Source: DASUNQ01 sp035536455 (GTDB lineage: Bacteria > Acidobacteriota > Thermoanaerobaculia > Multivoradales > UBA5704). Taken from it: a stretch of 64,000 nt of DNA. Both the position numbers and the translations under genes were made by a program. Location: positions 45,634 through 109,633 of the forward strand of contig DATLOC010000059.1 in assembly GCA_035536455.1 (NCBI GenBank), in the 5' to 3' direction. The notes beneath the pieces are model-generated. The model was not told the origin of the DNA. It did no database searches and worked only from the letters and a program-made list of their open reading frames with translations. Positions 36,701 to 43,600 of this stretch are shown here, piece after piece. Each line of letters begins with the position of its first letter. Position 1 is the stretch's first letter.

Positions 36701-37053
36701 AGCTCGCCGACGTTGTCCACGCGCCCGCGCGAGATCCGCTCCCAGATCTTCTGCGCGATGAAGGCGCGCTCGGGGCGGTCCCCCATCTCGCCGAGGACGC
36801 GGACGAGGTCCTCCGGCCGGCGCACGGCGTTGAGGTTGACGACCTCGCCGGCGGCGATGCGGGCGTCGTCGTCGGCGACCGACCGGGCGGCCGCGAGGTA
36901 GGCGAGCACGAGGCCGAAGAGGACGACGGCCGCCGACGCGAGGAGGAGCGCGGCCTCGCGGTTGCGCACGCCGCCGCGGCGCGCGCCCGGGGCCAGGCCG
37001 GCGTCCGCGTCGCGCGCCCGCCGCTCGGCGGCGGTCGAGCGGGTCACCGGCAC
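33733..37053 (-). CDS. SEDS glycosyltransferase-class B PBP fusion (FtsW/RodA plus transpeptidase)
   Basis: 1106 residues in one uninterrupted frame. After a first membrane helix (about 33-54) comes a ~120-residue extracytoplasmic insert. The SEDS polymerase follows (about 175-600): VNLFGVQPVELIKILFV, FFLQRDLGPAL, and H465-T-D467 in AAHTDFVLAAIGEELGFLG. The class B penicillin-binding part begins at RPLRWVAVALALPAV. It has the complete transpeptidase triad motifs: S829-T-F-K (PPGSTFKIVTAM), S894-C-N896 and K1022-T-G (AGKTGTAEVQG). One chain can therefore polymerise and cross-link peptidoglycan, jobs usually split between RodA/PBP2 or FtsW/FtsI. GTG start at 37053, 34 bp after the kinase gene. 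Confidence 0.92.
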   Translation of the reverse strand: MPVTRSTAAERRARDADAGLAPGARRGGVRNREAALLLASAAVVLFGLVLAYLAAARSVADDDARIAAGEVVNLNAVRRPEDLVRVLGEMGDRPERAFIAQKIWERISRGRVDNVGELGRLRVPAAEIEDDPRLTGLNARLESRRGDQTIPLLTSDELRALEDRLVVRTAREFKGITWRWVASVLVGFAIVHLVWRRRRLEGDDLLLPLLLLLSGLGLMVMLAVRDPLRDLALLRTSAQGILAGLALLLGTSLVDFERSRLARLTYTPLFAAVGVSLVLIVFGSGPAGSDAKVNLFGVQPVELIKILFVLFLAGYFVERWEFLRELRERRAGLAWLPRRLAPPKLEYALPPLLAIAIVLFFFFLQRDLGPALILALLFLILYAVARGRATLAVVGVAVLVVGFWVGYRIGYPRNVTGRIGMWTSPWDNPFRGGDHLAQSLWSFAGGGIAGTGPGLGEPGRVPAAHTDFVLAAIGEELGFLGLLAVFALYAVLVARGLLAARRAGGGYGFFLALGATLLLAVQVVLIAGGVLGVVPLTGVVTPFLSAGRSAMLANFLLAGILIAVSAKRGEVGVTEPFRRPLRWVAVALALPAVAIAARAAQVQLVRSDQTLTRGALVLQADGNRRFVYNPRLMSVAETLPRGAIVDREGRPLASGTTAADREYPLAGRTFHLLGDLRNRVNWAASNTTFAERDAAARLQGWDDFAAVVKVEQPDGSTTPVVRRDYRELVPLLRHRHKPQAEDVQSLLRRDRTLRLSIDARLQTAAGDILARQAAQAGHGASAVVIDARSGELLAAVSYPWPRRLPVEPSDDPMSGVLDRARYGIYPPGSTFKIVTAMAGLRKDPAVAGVVFECLPLGGGRVGSRVRGWGRAIRDDPIVTSPHGRVNLEKGIRQSCNAYFAQLGTYEVGPEALLETARLLGISVASPNTPEQLRDALPQASYGQGQVVATPLQMARVAAAVANGGTAPEPRWTADESVSPRGDPVAVLPPESAALLARAMRSVVTSGTAASYLGGIQPPIAGKTGTAEVQGKKSHSWFIGFAPFGVASPAVRTVAVAVIVEHGGYGGRLAAPAAGEIVRQAAALGLFKRSAAEAAAPSSAPRQPVPP

Positions 37054-37087
37054 CGGCGCACCCCTCGGCGGTCCGCTCCCGCCCGAC

Positions 37088-39031
37088 TCAGTAGCTGATC
37101 TCCAGCAAGCGGTCTTCGATCGCCTGGAGCTGCCGCTCGGCGCCGGCCAGGTTGCCGCGCACGTTGGCGTAGCCGCGGATCTGGTCGTAGAGGTCCACGG
37201 CCTGGAGGAGCTGCTCGCGCGCCTCTTCCAGGGCGTCCACCTCCCCCGGCTCGCCGCGCAGCGCCCCGGCGCGCGCCAGCAGCTCGGCGGCGCGCATGCG
37301 GTGGCCGTCGGCGAGCATCGCCCGCTCGCGCCGCCCCAGCCGGTAGCCGCGCTCGGCCAGCTCCTCGAGCGCGCCGCGCAGCTCGTCGAGGTCGAAGTCG
37401 AGGTAGGCGTAGACGCGGGCGAGGCCGAGCCAGGGGTCGGGCCAGTCGGGGTCGCGCCGCGCCGCGTCGCGGAAGCCGGAGACCGCCTCCCGCGTCTTTT
37501 CCAGCGCCTCCCGGGACTTCCCCTGGTCGCGCAGCGACTGCGCCTCGATGCGGTCGAGGTGGGCACTGGTGTAGAGCATGCGGGCGCGGCTGCGGTTGTC
37601 GCTCCAGTCGAGCTCGACCGCGGCGCGCAGGTAGTCGTCGGCACGCCGCCAGGCGCCCTCGCGCGTCGTCGGGTTGTCGCCGTGGTAGCCGGCGAGGATC
37701 GGCTCGGCTTTGGCGACCAGCTTGTCGTGCAGCTCTTTGCGCGCGCCGCCGAGCGCCGGGCCGGCGAGGATCGACAGCCCGCCGATCTCGCGCACCCGGT
37801 CGACCAGGGCCGAGAGGTCGGGGTCCGGGTTGTTCAGCACCTCGCGGCGGATCTCGCGCGCCTCGCGCCAGACGTAGGCCTGGACGAAGCCGAAGACCAC
37901 GATGGCAAGGAGGAGGAGCGTGCGCAGGACGCGCCGGCGCCGGCGCGGCGCGACCGGCGCATCGCCGGCGGCCGGGGGCGGCGCGATGAGCAGCTCCGAC
38001 TCGGCCGCGGCCGCGGCCATCGCCGCGCCGGTGGGCGGCTCGGTGCGGCGTGTGGGCTCGGCGACCGCCGCCGCGGTCGCTTCCTCGGCGCGGTCGGTAC
38101 GCCGGGTCGCCCCCTCCACTACCGGCTGCACCGTGCGGCGCGTCGTCTGCGGGTCGGGGACGGCGTCGGCGGCGAGCGGCCGCCCCTCGCGCAGCGCGTC
38201 GAGGTCGGCCTTGAGATCGGACGCCGTCTGGTAGCGCCCCGCCGGCGTGTACGCCAGCGCCTTGCCGAGGATCTGCTTGAGCCCCGGCGAGACCCCGGCC
38301 GGCAGCGGCCGCGGCGGGTCGCCGGCGCGGATGCGCTGCTCCAGCTCCTCGTCACCGCCGGCGTAGGGCGGGTAGCCCGAGACCATCAGGTAGAGCACCA
38401 CCGCCACCGCCCAGAGGTCGGACTGCGGATCGACCAGCCCGCGCTCCAGCCGCTCGGGCGGCGTGTAGGGCGGCGTGCCGAAGAGGTTGCGGGTGTAGCG
38501 GCGCTGCTGCGACAGGTGCTTGGCGATGCCGAAGTCGAGCACCCGCACGCGGTCGTCGCCCTGCAGGCGAATGTTTTCGGGCTTGATGTCGCCGTGGACG
38601 ATGCCGTGCACCTCGCGGCCGCTGACCTCGGCGGTGTAGGCGTGGCACTGCTCGAGCATCTGGCAGAGCTGATAGGCGATGTGGAGGGCGCGCTCCTCCG
38701 ACAGCGCCCCGTGCGCCAGGACGCGCGCCAGGTCGCTCCCCTCGACGTACTCCATCGAGACGTAGAAGGCGCCCTCCAGCTCGCCGTACTCGTAGACCGC
38801 CGCCACCTGCGTCGCCACCTGCGCGAGCCGCGCCTGGATGCGGATGCCGGCCTGCTCGGCCTCCAGCATCTCGGCGTCGCCGGAGGGCCCGAGCGGGATC
38901 ACCTTGAGCGCCACGTTCGAGCCGCGCCGCGGGTCCCAGGCGAGATAGACGTCGGCGTGGCCACCGCGGCCGAGGAACTCCTTGACCTCGAAGCGGCCGA
39001 CCGTGCGCTGGAAGTTGAGGACGCCGGCCAT
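37088..39031 (-). CDS. Membrane Ser/Thr protein kinase (PknB-like) with helical ectodomain
   Basis: 647 residues. The kinase domain has a glycine loop (FLGRGGHADVYLAWD), VALKVIP lysine, catalytic H146-G-D148-I-K-P-E-N (HRD changed to HGD), DFGIAK and GTPPYTPPER. A ~100-residue Arg/Thr-rich linker (TRRTVQP, TRRTDRA, TRRTEPP, possible autophosphorylation sites) leads to one membrane helix (RTLLLLAIVVFGFVQAYVW). The extracytoplasmic helical region has TPR-like character (ALEKTREAVSGFRDAARRDP). There are no PASTA domains, so it senses something other than muropeptides bound by PknB. It is encoded 1 bp after the phosphatase and before the SEDS-PBP fusion. Confidence 0.92.
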   Translation of the reverse strand: MAGVLNFQRTVGRFEVKEFLGRGGHADVYLAWDPRRGSNVALKVIPLGPSGDAEMLEAEQAGIRIQARLAQVATQVAAVYEYGELEGAFYVSMEYVEGSDLARVLAHGALSEERALHIAYQLCQMLEQCHAYTAEVSGREVHGIVHGDIKPENIRLQGDDRVRVLDFGIAKHLSQQRRYTRNLFGTPPYTPPERLERGLVDPQSDLWAVAVVLYLMVSGYPPYAGGDEELEQRIRAGDPPRPLPAGVSPGLKQILGKALAYTPAGRYQTASDLKADLDALREGRPLAADAVPDPQTTRRTVQPVVEGATRRTDRAEEATAAAVAEPTRRTEPPTGAAMAAAAAESELLIAPPPAAGDAPVAPRRRRRVLRTLLLLAIVVFGFVQAYVWREAREIRREVLNNPDPDLSALVDRVREIGGLSILAGPALGGARKELHDKLVAKAEPILAGYHGDNPTTREGAWRRADDYLRAAVELDWSDNRSRARMLYTSAHLDRIEAQSLRDQGKSREALEKTREAVSGFRDAARRDPDWPDPWLGLARVYAYLDFDLDELRGALEELAERGYRLGRRERAMLADGHRMRAAELLARAGALRGEPGEVDALEEAREQLLQAVDLYDQIRGYANVRGNLAGAERQLQAIEDRLLEISY

Positions 39032-39032
39032 C

Positions 39033-40712
39033 TCAGGGCTCCGGGGTGGAAGGCGTGCCCGGCGCCAGCGGCGCCGTCACCGCGGCGGCGCGGCGGGCGC
39101 CGCCGAAGGTGTTCCAGAGCCAGACCTCGTCGGCGTCCTCGGCGACGGCGAGCCGCACCTGCGGGCCGCCGTTGCCTTCGATCCGGTTGCCGGAGAGGAG
39201 CGGCCGCCCCTCGCCGCGCACCTCGACCCCCGCGCGCGGCGGCGGGCCGGCGCCGTTTCTGGCGATCAGGTTGTGGAGGAGGCGCGGCGCGGCACCGCCG
39301 CGCACCAGAACGCCGGCGCCCGGGTTGCCGTGCAGGTAGCTGTAGCGCACCGTCGACCGATCGCCGCCTTCGCTGTCGACCGCGGCGACGCCGGCGCCGG
39401 TGATCTCGACCTGCTCGACGGTGACGTCCGAGCCGGCGAGGCGGAGGCCGACCCCGAGCGGCGTCTCCGGCGCGCCGAGGATCTTGAAGCCGGCGAAGCG
39501 CGCGCCGCGCACGCCGAAGGCGGTCACCACCGGCGCCGGCCCCTCGCCCGCCGGCAGCAGCACCGCGCCGCGCGGCGCCAGGCTCACCAGGGCGACGCCG
39601 TCGCGCAGGCGGAGCGGCTCGCGATAGAGCCCGGGCGCGACCTGCACCGTGTCGCCCGGCCGCGCGTCGGCCAGCGCGGCGCCGATCGTCTCGTAGTCGT
39701 CCTCGCCGGAGCCGACGCTCAGGATGTCCGCCTCGCCGCCGCCCCAGCCGAGGCCGCCGAAGCGCTGCGCGATCGCCCAGGCCAGCCCCAGCCCCAAGGC
39801 GAGGCCGAGGAGCGTCCAGAGCAGCGCGCGGGCGCCGCGGCCGGAGAGCGCCCGCCGCGCGCGGTCGAAGGCGCTGGGAGCGGCCTGCGCGCCGCCGCGC
39901 CGCGCGGTGTCGGCGGCGCGGCCCGCCGTCGCGTCCTTCTTCTCCACGCCGCCTTTGACGGCCTTGGCGAACCCCTCCCCCTCGACCAGCACCACCGACA
40001 CGTTGTCGCGCCCCCCCGCCGCGTTCGCCGCCGCCACCAGCGCCTTCGTCGCCGCCGCCGGGTCGCCGGCGTGCTTCTCGACGATCGCCTGGATCTCCGC
40101 CCCCGGCACCAAGTCGGAGAGGCCGTCGCTGCAGAAGAGCAGTGCCGCGTCGCGCTCGAACGGCATCTCGAGGACCTCGATGAAGTCGGCGTCGTCCGGC
40201 TGGTGGGGCGCGGAGCCCACGTCGCGGAAGATCTCGTTGCGCCGCGGGTGGCTCATCGCCTCGGCCTCGGAGAGCTCGCCGCGCTCCTCGCGCGCGCCGA
40301 CCGGCGAGTGGTCGCTGGTGAGCTTCTCGAGCGCCCCGCGGCGGAGCCGGTAGAGGCGGCTGTCGCCGACGTGGCCGACCGTGGCCTGCCCGTCCTCGAC
40401 CACCGCGACGGTGAGCACGCACGACATGCCGCGCAGCCGCGGCTCGGCCTCGGCGCGCTCGAGGATCTGCCGGTTGGCGAGGGCGATCGCCTCGCGCACG
40501 CGGCGCGGCGGGTCGGTGGTGCGGCGGGAGAGGCGGCCGCGCAGCACCTCCAGCGCCGTCTCCGCGGCGATCTCGCCGGCCGACTCGCCACCGACGCCGT
40601 CGATCACCGCGAAGATGCCGCGCTCGGGGTCGCAGAGGACGCGGTCCTCGTTGTTGCCGCGCTCGCGCCCGGGATCGCTGAGCGCGGCGGCCGTCCAGTG
40701 GGTGGAGGCCAC
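39033..40712 (-). CDS. PP2C phosphatase with membrane helix and extracytoplasmic beta-helix
   Basis: 559 residues. The N-terminal PPM/PP2C domain has DPGRERGNNEDRV, FAVIDGVGGESAGE, GHVGDSRLYRLR, LFCSDGLSDLVP and GGRDNVSVVLVEG, the metal-binding aspartates all being present. After a linker and a membrane helix (LLWTLLGLALGLGLAWAI, about 295-315) the outside part is a right-handed parallel beta-helix (NosD/pectate-lyase-like: YETIGAALADARPGDTVQVA, GVRGARFAGFKILG, VRYSYLHGNPGAGVLVRG). It should dephosphorylate substrates of the adjacent kinase, as PstP does in mycobacteria. A beta-helix ectodomain suggests glycan sensing. GTG start. Confidence 0.88.
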   Translation of the reverse strand: MASTHWTAAALSDPGRERGNNEDRVLCDPERGIFAVIDGVGGESAGEIAAETALEVLRGRLSRRTTDPPRRVREAIALANRQILERAEAEPRLRGMSCVLTVAVVEDGQATVGHVGDSRLYRLRRGALEKLTSDHSPVGAREERGELSEAEAMSHPRRNEIFRDVGSAPHQPDDADFIEVLEMPFERDAALLFCSDGLSDLVPGAEIQAIVEKHAGDPAAATKALVAAANAAGGRDNVSVVLVEGEGFAKAVKGGVEKKDATAGRAADTARRGGAQAAPSAFDRARRALSGRGARALLWTLLGLALGLGLAWAIAQRFGGLGWGGGEADILSVGSGEDDYETIGAALADARPGDTVQVAPGLYREPLRLRDGVALVSLAPRGAVLLPAGEGPAPVVTAFGVRGARFAGFKILGAPETPLGVGLRLAGSDVTVEQVEITGAGVAAVDSEGGDRSTVRYSYLHGNPGAGVLVRGGAAPRLLHNLIARNGAGPPPRAGVEVRGEGRPLLSGNRIEGNGGPQVRLAVAEDADEVWLWNTFGGARRAAAVTAPLAPGTPSTPEP

Positions 40713-40716
40713 GCGG

Positions 40717-40812
40717 CTACTCCCGGTCGGCGGCGGCCAGCCAGACGAAGACGCCGGTCAGCACCAGCAGCGCGGCCAGGAAGACCAGGCGGGCGGTGTA
40801 GAGGTCGGTCAC
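40717..40812 (-). CDS. 31-residue single-pass membrane peptide
   Basis: GTG at 40812 overlaps the stop of the upstream FHA gene (GTGA); the stop is TAG at 40719-40717, 4 bp before the phosphatase start. The product is VTDLYTARLVFLAALLVLTG followed by VFVWLAAADRE, one clean membrane helix with short tails. Its tight packing between two operon genes and its coupling to the FHA gene support translation. Function unknown; it could be a membrane anchor or adaptor for the kinase/phosphatase/PBP machinery. Confidence 0.6.
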   Translation of the reverse strand: MTDLYTARLVFLAALLVLTGVFVWLAAADRE

Positions 40813-41675
40813 CGCGGCGCGATCCGCTCGAAGTCGAGGAAGAGCACCCCGGCGAGGCCGATGCGGGCGCGCTCCGGCAGGTCGACCCACTGGTCGCGGT
40901 CGCGCACCTCGCCGTCCACCATCTCGACACTGGCCGGCACGGCGACGCCGTTGACCGTGGTGCCGAGCTTCGAGAGGTCCTTGAGCCGGAAGGCGCCGCT
41001 CTCGGGGAGGCGGCGGATGCGGGCGTGCTCGCGCGAGACGTCGGGGATCGTCTCGAGGCGGAGGTCCACCCAGACGTCCGGCGCGTCGCGGCCGATGACG
41101 ATCTCGTCCTTGGTTACCAGGAAGGTCTGCGGGCCGCCCCCGTCCTTGTAGGTGATCCGCGCGTAGGCATCCACGGCCGCGGTCTCGACCACCTGCCGCT
41201 CGGTGCTCATCCGCCCGCCGAGCCGGCGGGTGGTGGAGATGCGGTGCGTCGGGTTGCCCGAGCCGTAGCCGGGCGCCGGGCGCTGCGCGAACTCCGAGAC
41301 GACCTCGATCTCGCCCGGAGTGAGGTGGCCGTTGGGGTCCTCCTGGAAGCGCACCGTCCAGCGCCCCTCGGCGCTCACCACGCGGCTCGCCGGCGCGGGG
41401 CCGGTGCGGAGGCCGACCGTCGAGAGCAGCCGCGCCACCGGCGGCAGCGCCTCGCGGTTGAGGAGCGCCAGCTCCTGGTCGAGCAGGCGCTTGGCCTCGG
41501 ACTCCATCTCGCCGAAGAGCGTGCGCAGGTGGTCGTAGTCGCCGGCGTGGAGGTACACCTGGTAGAGGCTCGGCGCCACGGTCTTGGTGACCAGCGGCTC
41601 GAGGCTCTGGCGCATGTTCTCCCCGATGGCGACGACGACGTCGCGGGCGGTGGCGCGGTCCTGGTCCTGCGTCAT
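40809..41675 (-). CDS. FHA-domain protein with DUF3662-like N-terminus, first gene of the operon
   Basis: 288 residues. The N-terminal region (SLEPLVTKTVAPSLYQVYLH, AGDYDHLRTLFGEMESEAKR) resembles the FhaA DUF3662 domain. The C-terminal FHA domain has KDEIVIGRDAPDVWVDLRLE, DVSREHARIRRL and LKDLSKLGTTVNG. Such proteins bind phosphothreonine on kinase substrates and in mycobacteria link PknB signalling to peptidoglycan enzymes. The ATG at 41675 (MTQDQDRATA) has GGAAGG upstream; a further upstream ATG would add ten residues. It starts the six-gene operon running down to 32886. Confidence 0.85.
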   Translation of the reverse strand: MTQDQDRATARDVVVAIGENMRQSLEPLVTKTVAPSLYQVYLHAGDYDHLRTLFGEMESEAKRLLDQELALLNREALPPVARLLSTVGLRTGPAPASRVVSAEGRWTVRFQEDPNGHLTPGEIEVVSEFAQRPAPGYGSGNPTHRISTTRRLGGRMSTERQVVETAAVDAYARITYKDGGGPQTFLVTKDEIVIGRDAPDVWVDLRLETIPDVSREHARIRRLPESGAFRLKDLSKLGTTVNGVAVPASVEMVDGEVRDRDQWVDLPERARIGLAGVLFLDFERIAPR

Positions 41676-41802
41676 CCCTTCCGGAGACCTCCAAGAACCC
41701 GGCACCTATGGTATGCGAATGGCGTTCCCGCCCGACTCCGAGCCGACCCGCAGGATCCCAGTGCTAAACTCGTAGTCGGACGCACAAGGCTGAAGAGAAC
41801 GT

Positions 41803-42087
41803 ATGGCAACAACGACTGCCGGGGTTCGCCATCGTCCTGAAGAGGTCGCCCGGCTGGGCGATGCGATCTACGAGCAGAGTGTCCTGCCGCACGCCGATCC
41901 GGATGATCACGGCAGGTTCGTCGCCATCGACATCGTGAGCGGCGACTACGACATCGACCGTGAGGAGCTGGTCGCCACCGACCGCCTCCGCGCGCGGCAT
42001 CCCGACGCGCAGATCTGGTTGCGACGGATCGGCTCCCGGTATGCGCACCGTCTCGGATCCCGTCTCAGGCCCACCGCGCAAAGCTGA
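41803..42087 (+). CDS. Small protein paired with aspartic-protease-like gene
   Basis: 94 residues, no recognised domain. A charged N-terminal half (HRPEEVARLGDAIYEQSVLP) is followed by RFVAIDIVSGDYDIDREELV and a basic tail. The downstream gene starts on the very next base after its stop (TGA then ATG), so they are coupled. This small-protein/clan-AA-protease arrangement recurs in bacteria and looks module-like, but its role is unknown. Base composition is somewhat less GC-extreme than that of the flanking operons. Confidence 0.6.
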   Translation: MATTTAGVRHRPEEVARLGDAIYEQSVLPHADPDDHGRFVAIDIVSGDYDIDREELVATDRLRARHPDAQIWLRRIGSRYAHRLGSRLRPTAQS

Positions 42088-42477
42088 ATGATCGTCGGCG
42101 AGGTCAACTCCCTCCCCGAGGCCGTGGTGCGCCTCGCAGTTCGCGGTCCGGCAGGACAGGAACGAGAGATCGAGGCCGTCGTGGACACCGGCTATACCGG
42201 CGCGCTCACACTGCCCGCGGAGCTGATCTCCGAGCTGGCCCTGCCTTTTCGCAGCCTGACGCGGGCATTGCTGGCCGATGGGCGCGAGACCATCTGCGCA
42301 ACCCATGAGGCGAACGTGAAGTGGGGGCAACAGATCCGCCGGGTGTCGATCCTCGCGGCGGAAACAGGACCGCTCTTGGGAATGGCCCTCCTCTATGGAT
42401 ATGAGCTGAGGATCGAGGTGACCGACGGGGGGCGCGTCAGTATCCGTGAGCTGGCGCCTACTCCCGCTAGCGAGTGA
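42088..42477 (+). CDS. Clan AA (retropepsin-like) aspartic protease family protein
   Basis: 129 residues. The signature EAVVDTGYTGALTLP contains the D-T-G catalytic triplet of retropepsin-fold proteins followed by the hydrophobic flap region. Such proteins form a dimeric aspartyl protease. Whether this one is active is unknown; the substrate may be the 94-residue protein encoded immediately upstream, with zero spacing. The last 11 bp overlap the end of the convergent DoxX remnant. Confidence 0.75.
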   Translation: MIVGEVNSLPEAVVRLAVRGPAGQEREIEAVVDTGYTGALTLPAELISELALPFRSLTRALLADGRETICATHEANVKWGQQIRRVSILAAETGPLLGMALLYGYELRIEVTDGGRVSIRELAPTPASE

Positions 42478-42939
42478 TTCCCCACGCACGACCCGCCCGC
42501 CGCCGCGCCAGAATCGCGTCGAGCGAGTAGCGCGGGGCGCCGTAGAGGACGAAGAACAGCCCGCCGACGAGCATCGCCAGGGGCGCGATGTTGGCGTTGA
42601 AGGGCTGCCCCACGTGCACCATCAGCAGCGCCACCACGAAGTTGACCACCACGACGGCCGCGGCCGGCCGGGTGAACAGCCCGAGCAGCAGGAGGATCCC
42701 CATGCCGAACTGGCCGTACGCCGACAAGTGGGCACACGCCAGCGGGTAGGGAAACCCGTTGGCCGCTAGGAAATTCCGGAACTCCAGCATGCGCGCGGCG
42801 CTGAACACGTTGTCGCCGTCCCGTAGATCAGCACGAAGCCGACGAACACCCGCAGCAGAAGCGGCGCGAGGTCGCGGTAGCGATCGAGGAAGGAGAGGAT
42901 GGGAATCTCCTGGAAATTCTCCCCGTCGGGAGCGGTCAA
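42467..42939 (-). pseudogene. DoxX-family membrane protein, frameshifted
   Basis: The C-terminal part reads VFSAARMLEFRNFLAANGFP, YGQFGMGILLLLGLFTRPAA and VVNFVVALLMVHVGQPF, typical DoxX helices. The N-terminal part (ILSFLDRYRDLAPLLLRVFV, GFVLIYGT) lies in a different frame, and the join falls near 42815-42822, where a single-base change would restore it. No ATG precedes the first segment; a TTG at 42939 is the best start and lies at the edge of the 21-bp array. Either a recent pseudogene or a sequencing/assembly error; resequencing would decide. Confidence 0.7.
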
Positions 42940-43545
42940 TGGACGCCGAGCCTGGAAACTCTCCCGGCGGGCAGGGAAATGTAAGGGAAGAGGGCCGGAA
43001 AGCTCCCCGCGCCGTCCGGAAGGCGGACGGGGACGGCGGGAAGACTCCCGCGGGCCGGGGAAATCGGGCGGGACCTTCGGGAAATGCTCTGCGAGCGCGT
43101 CGGAACTCTCCCCGGCTTTCGCGGAGCGCTCTGGGCTTCGCGGGGAGCGCGCCGGCGCTCTGCCGGAGCTCGCCGGCGGTCGCGCAGGGCGTTCCGGCCG
43201 TGCGCAGGAGCTTTGTGCGGCCTTCGCGGAGTCGTCGGAGGGTCCGCTGGAGGCCGCGTCGGCTCGGCGGGCCGGCTCGTGCGGTCGGCCGGAGCCCGCG
43301 CCACCTCGCCCGGAATTGCGCCGCGGACCGCGGGAACGCTCCCGCGGCCGCCGGGAGCATTCCCTTGCCGCCGGGGAGCTTTCCCGGCCCGCTTGGGAAC
43401 GCTCCCGGACTCGCGGGACGAATTTCCGGGTCGCTCGGAAACGCTCCGGCCGAGCGCGGGAGCATTCCCCCGCGCCCGGGGAGCTTTCCCGGCGGCGCCG
43501 GGAGCCTTCCGTGAGCATCCCGCCGAATTTCCGGGGCCGTTCTCC
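42901..43545. repeat. Tandem array of ~30 degenerate 21-bp palindromic units
   Basis: This is the only gene-free stretch above 300 bp. Units begin GGGA or GGAA and carry a TCCC or TTCC partner about 6-8 bp later, then a variable GC spacer. Examples are GGGAACGCTCCC (43332, 43395), GGGAGCATTCCC (43353, 43458) and GGGGAGCTTTCCC (43373, 43478). Starts near 43311, 43332, 43353, 43374, 43395, 43416, 43437, 43458, 43479 and 43500 keep a 21-bp register, and some units recur at 105 bp (five units). The register equals seven codons and several frames stay open on both strands. Plus-strand heptads read GNAPAAA/GSIPLPP/GSFPGPL, but no start or ribosome site supports translation. Confidence 0.8.
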
Positions 43546-43600
43546 AGCGTGGCAGCCGGGTTGCACCTCTTCGCTCGCGAGAGAAAGGTAAGGTGCCCCC

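Noticed and set aside
42901..43545. CRISPR array
   Set aside because: The unit is only 21 bp, there are no identical 25-40 bp repeats or unique spacers, and no cas genes are present.
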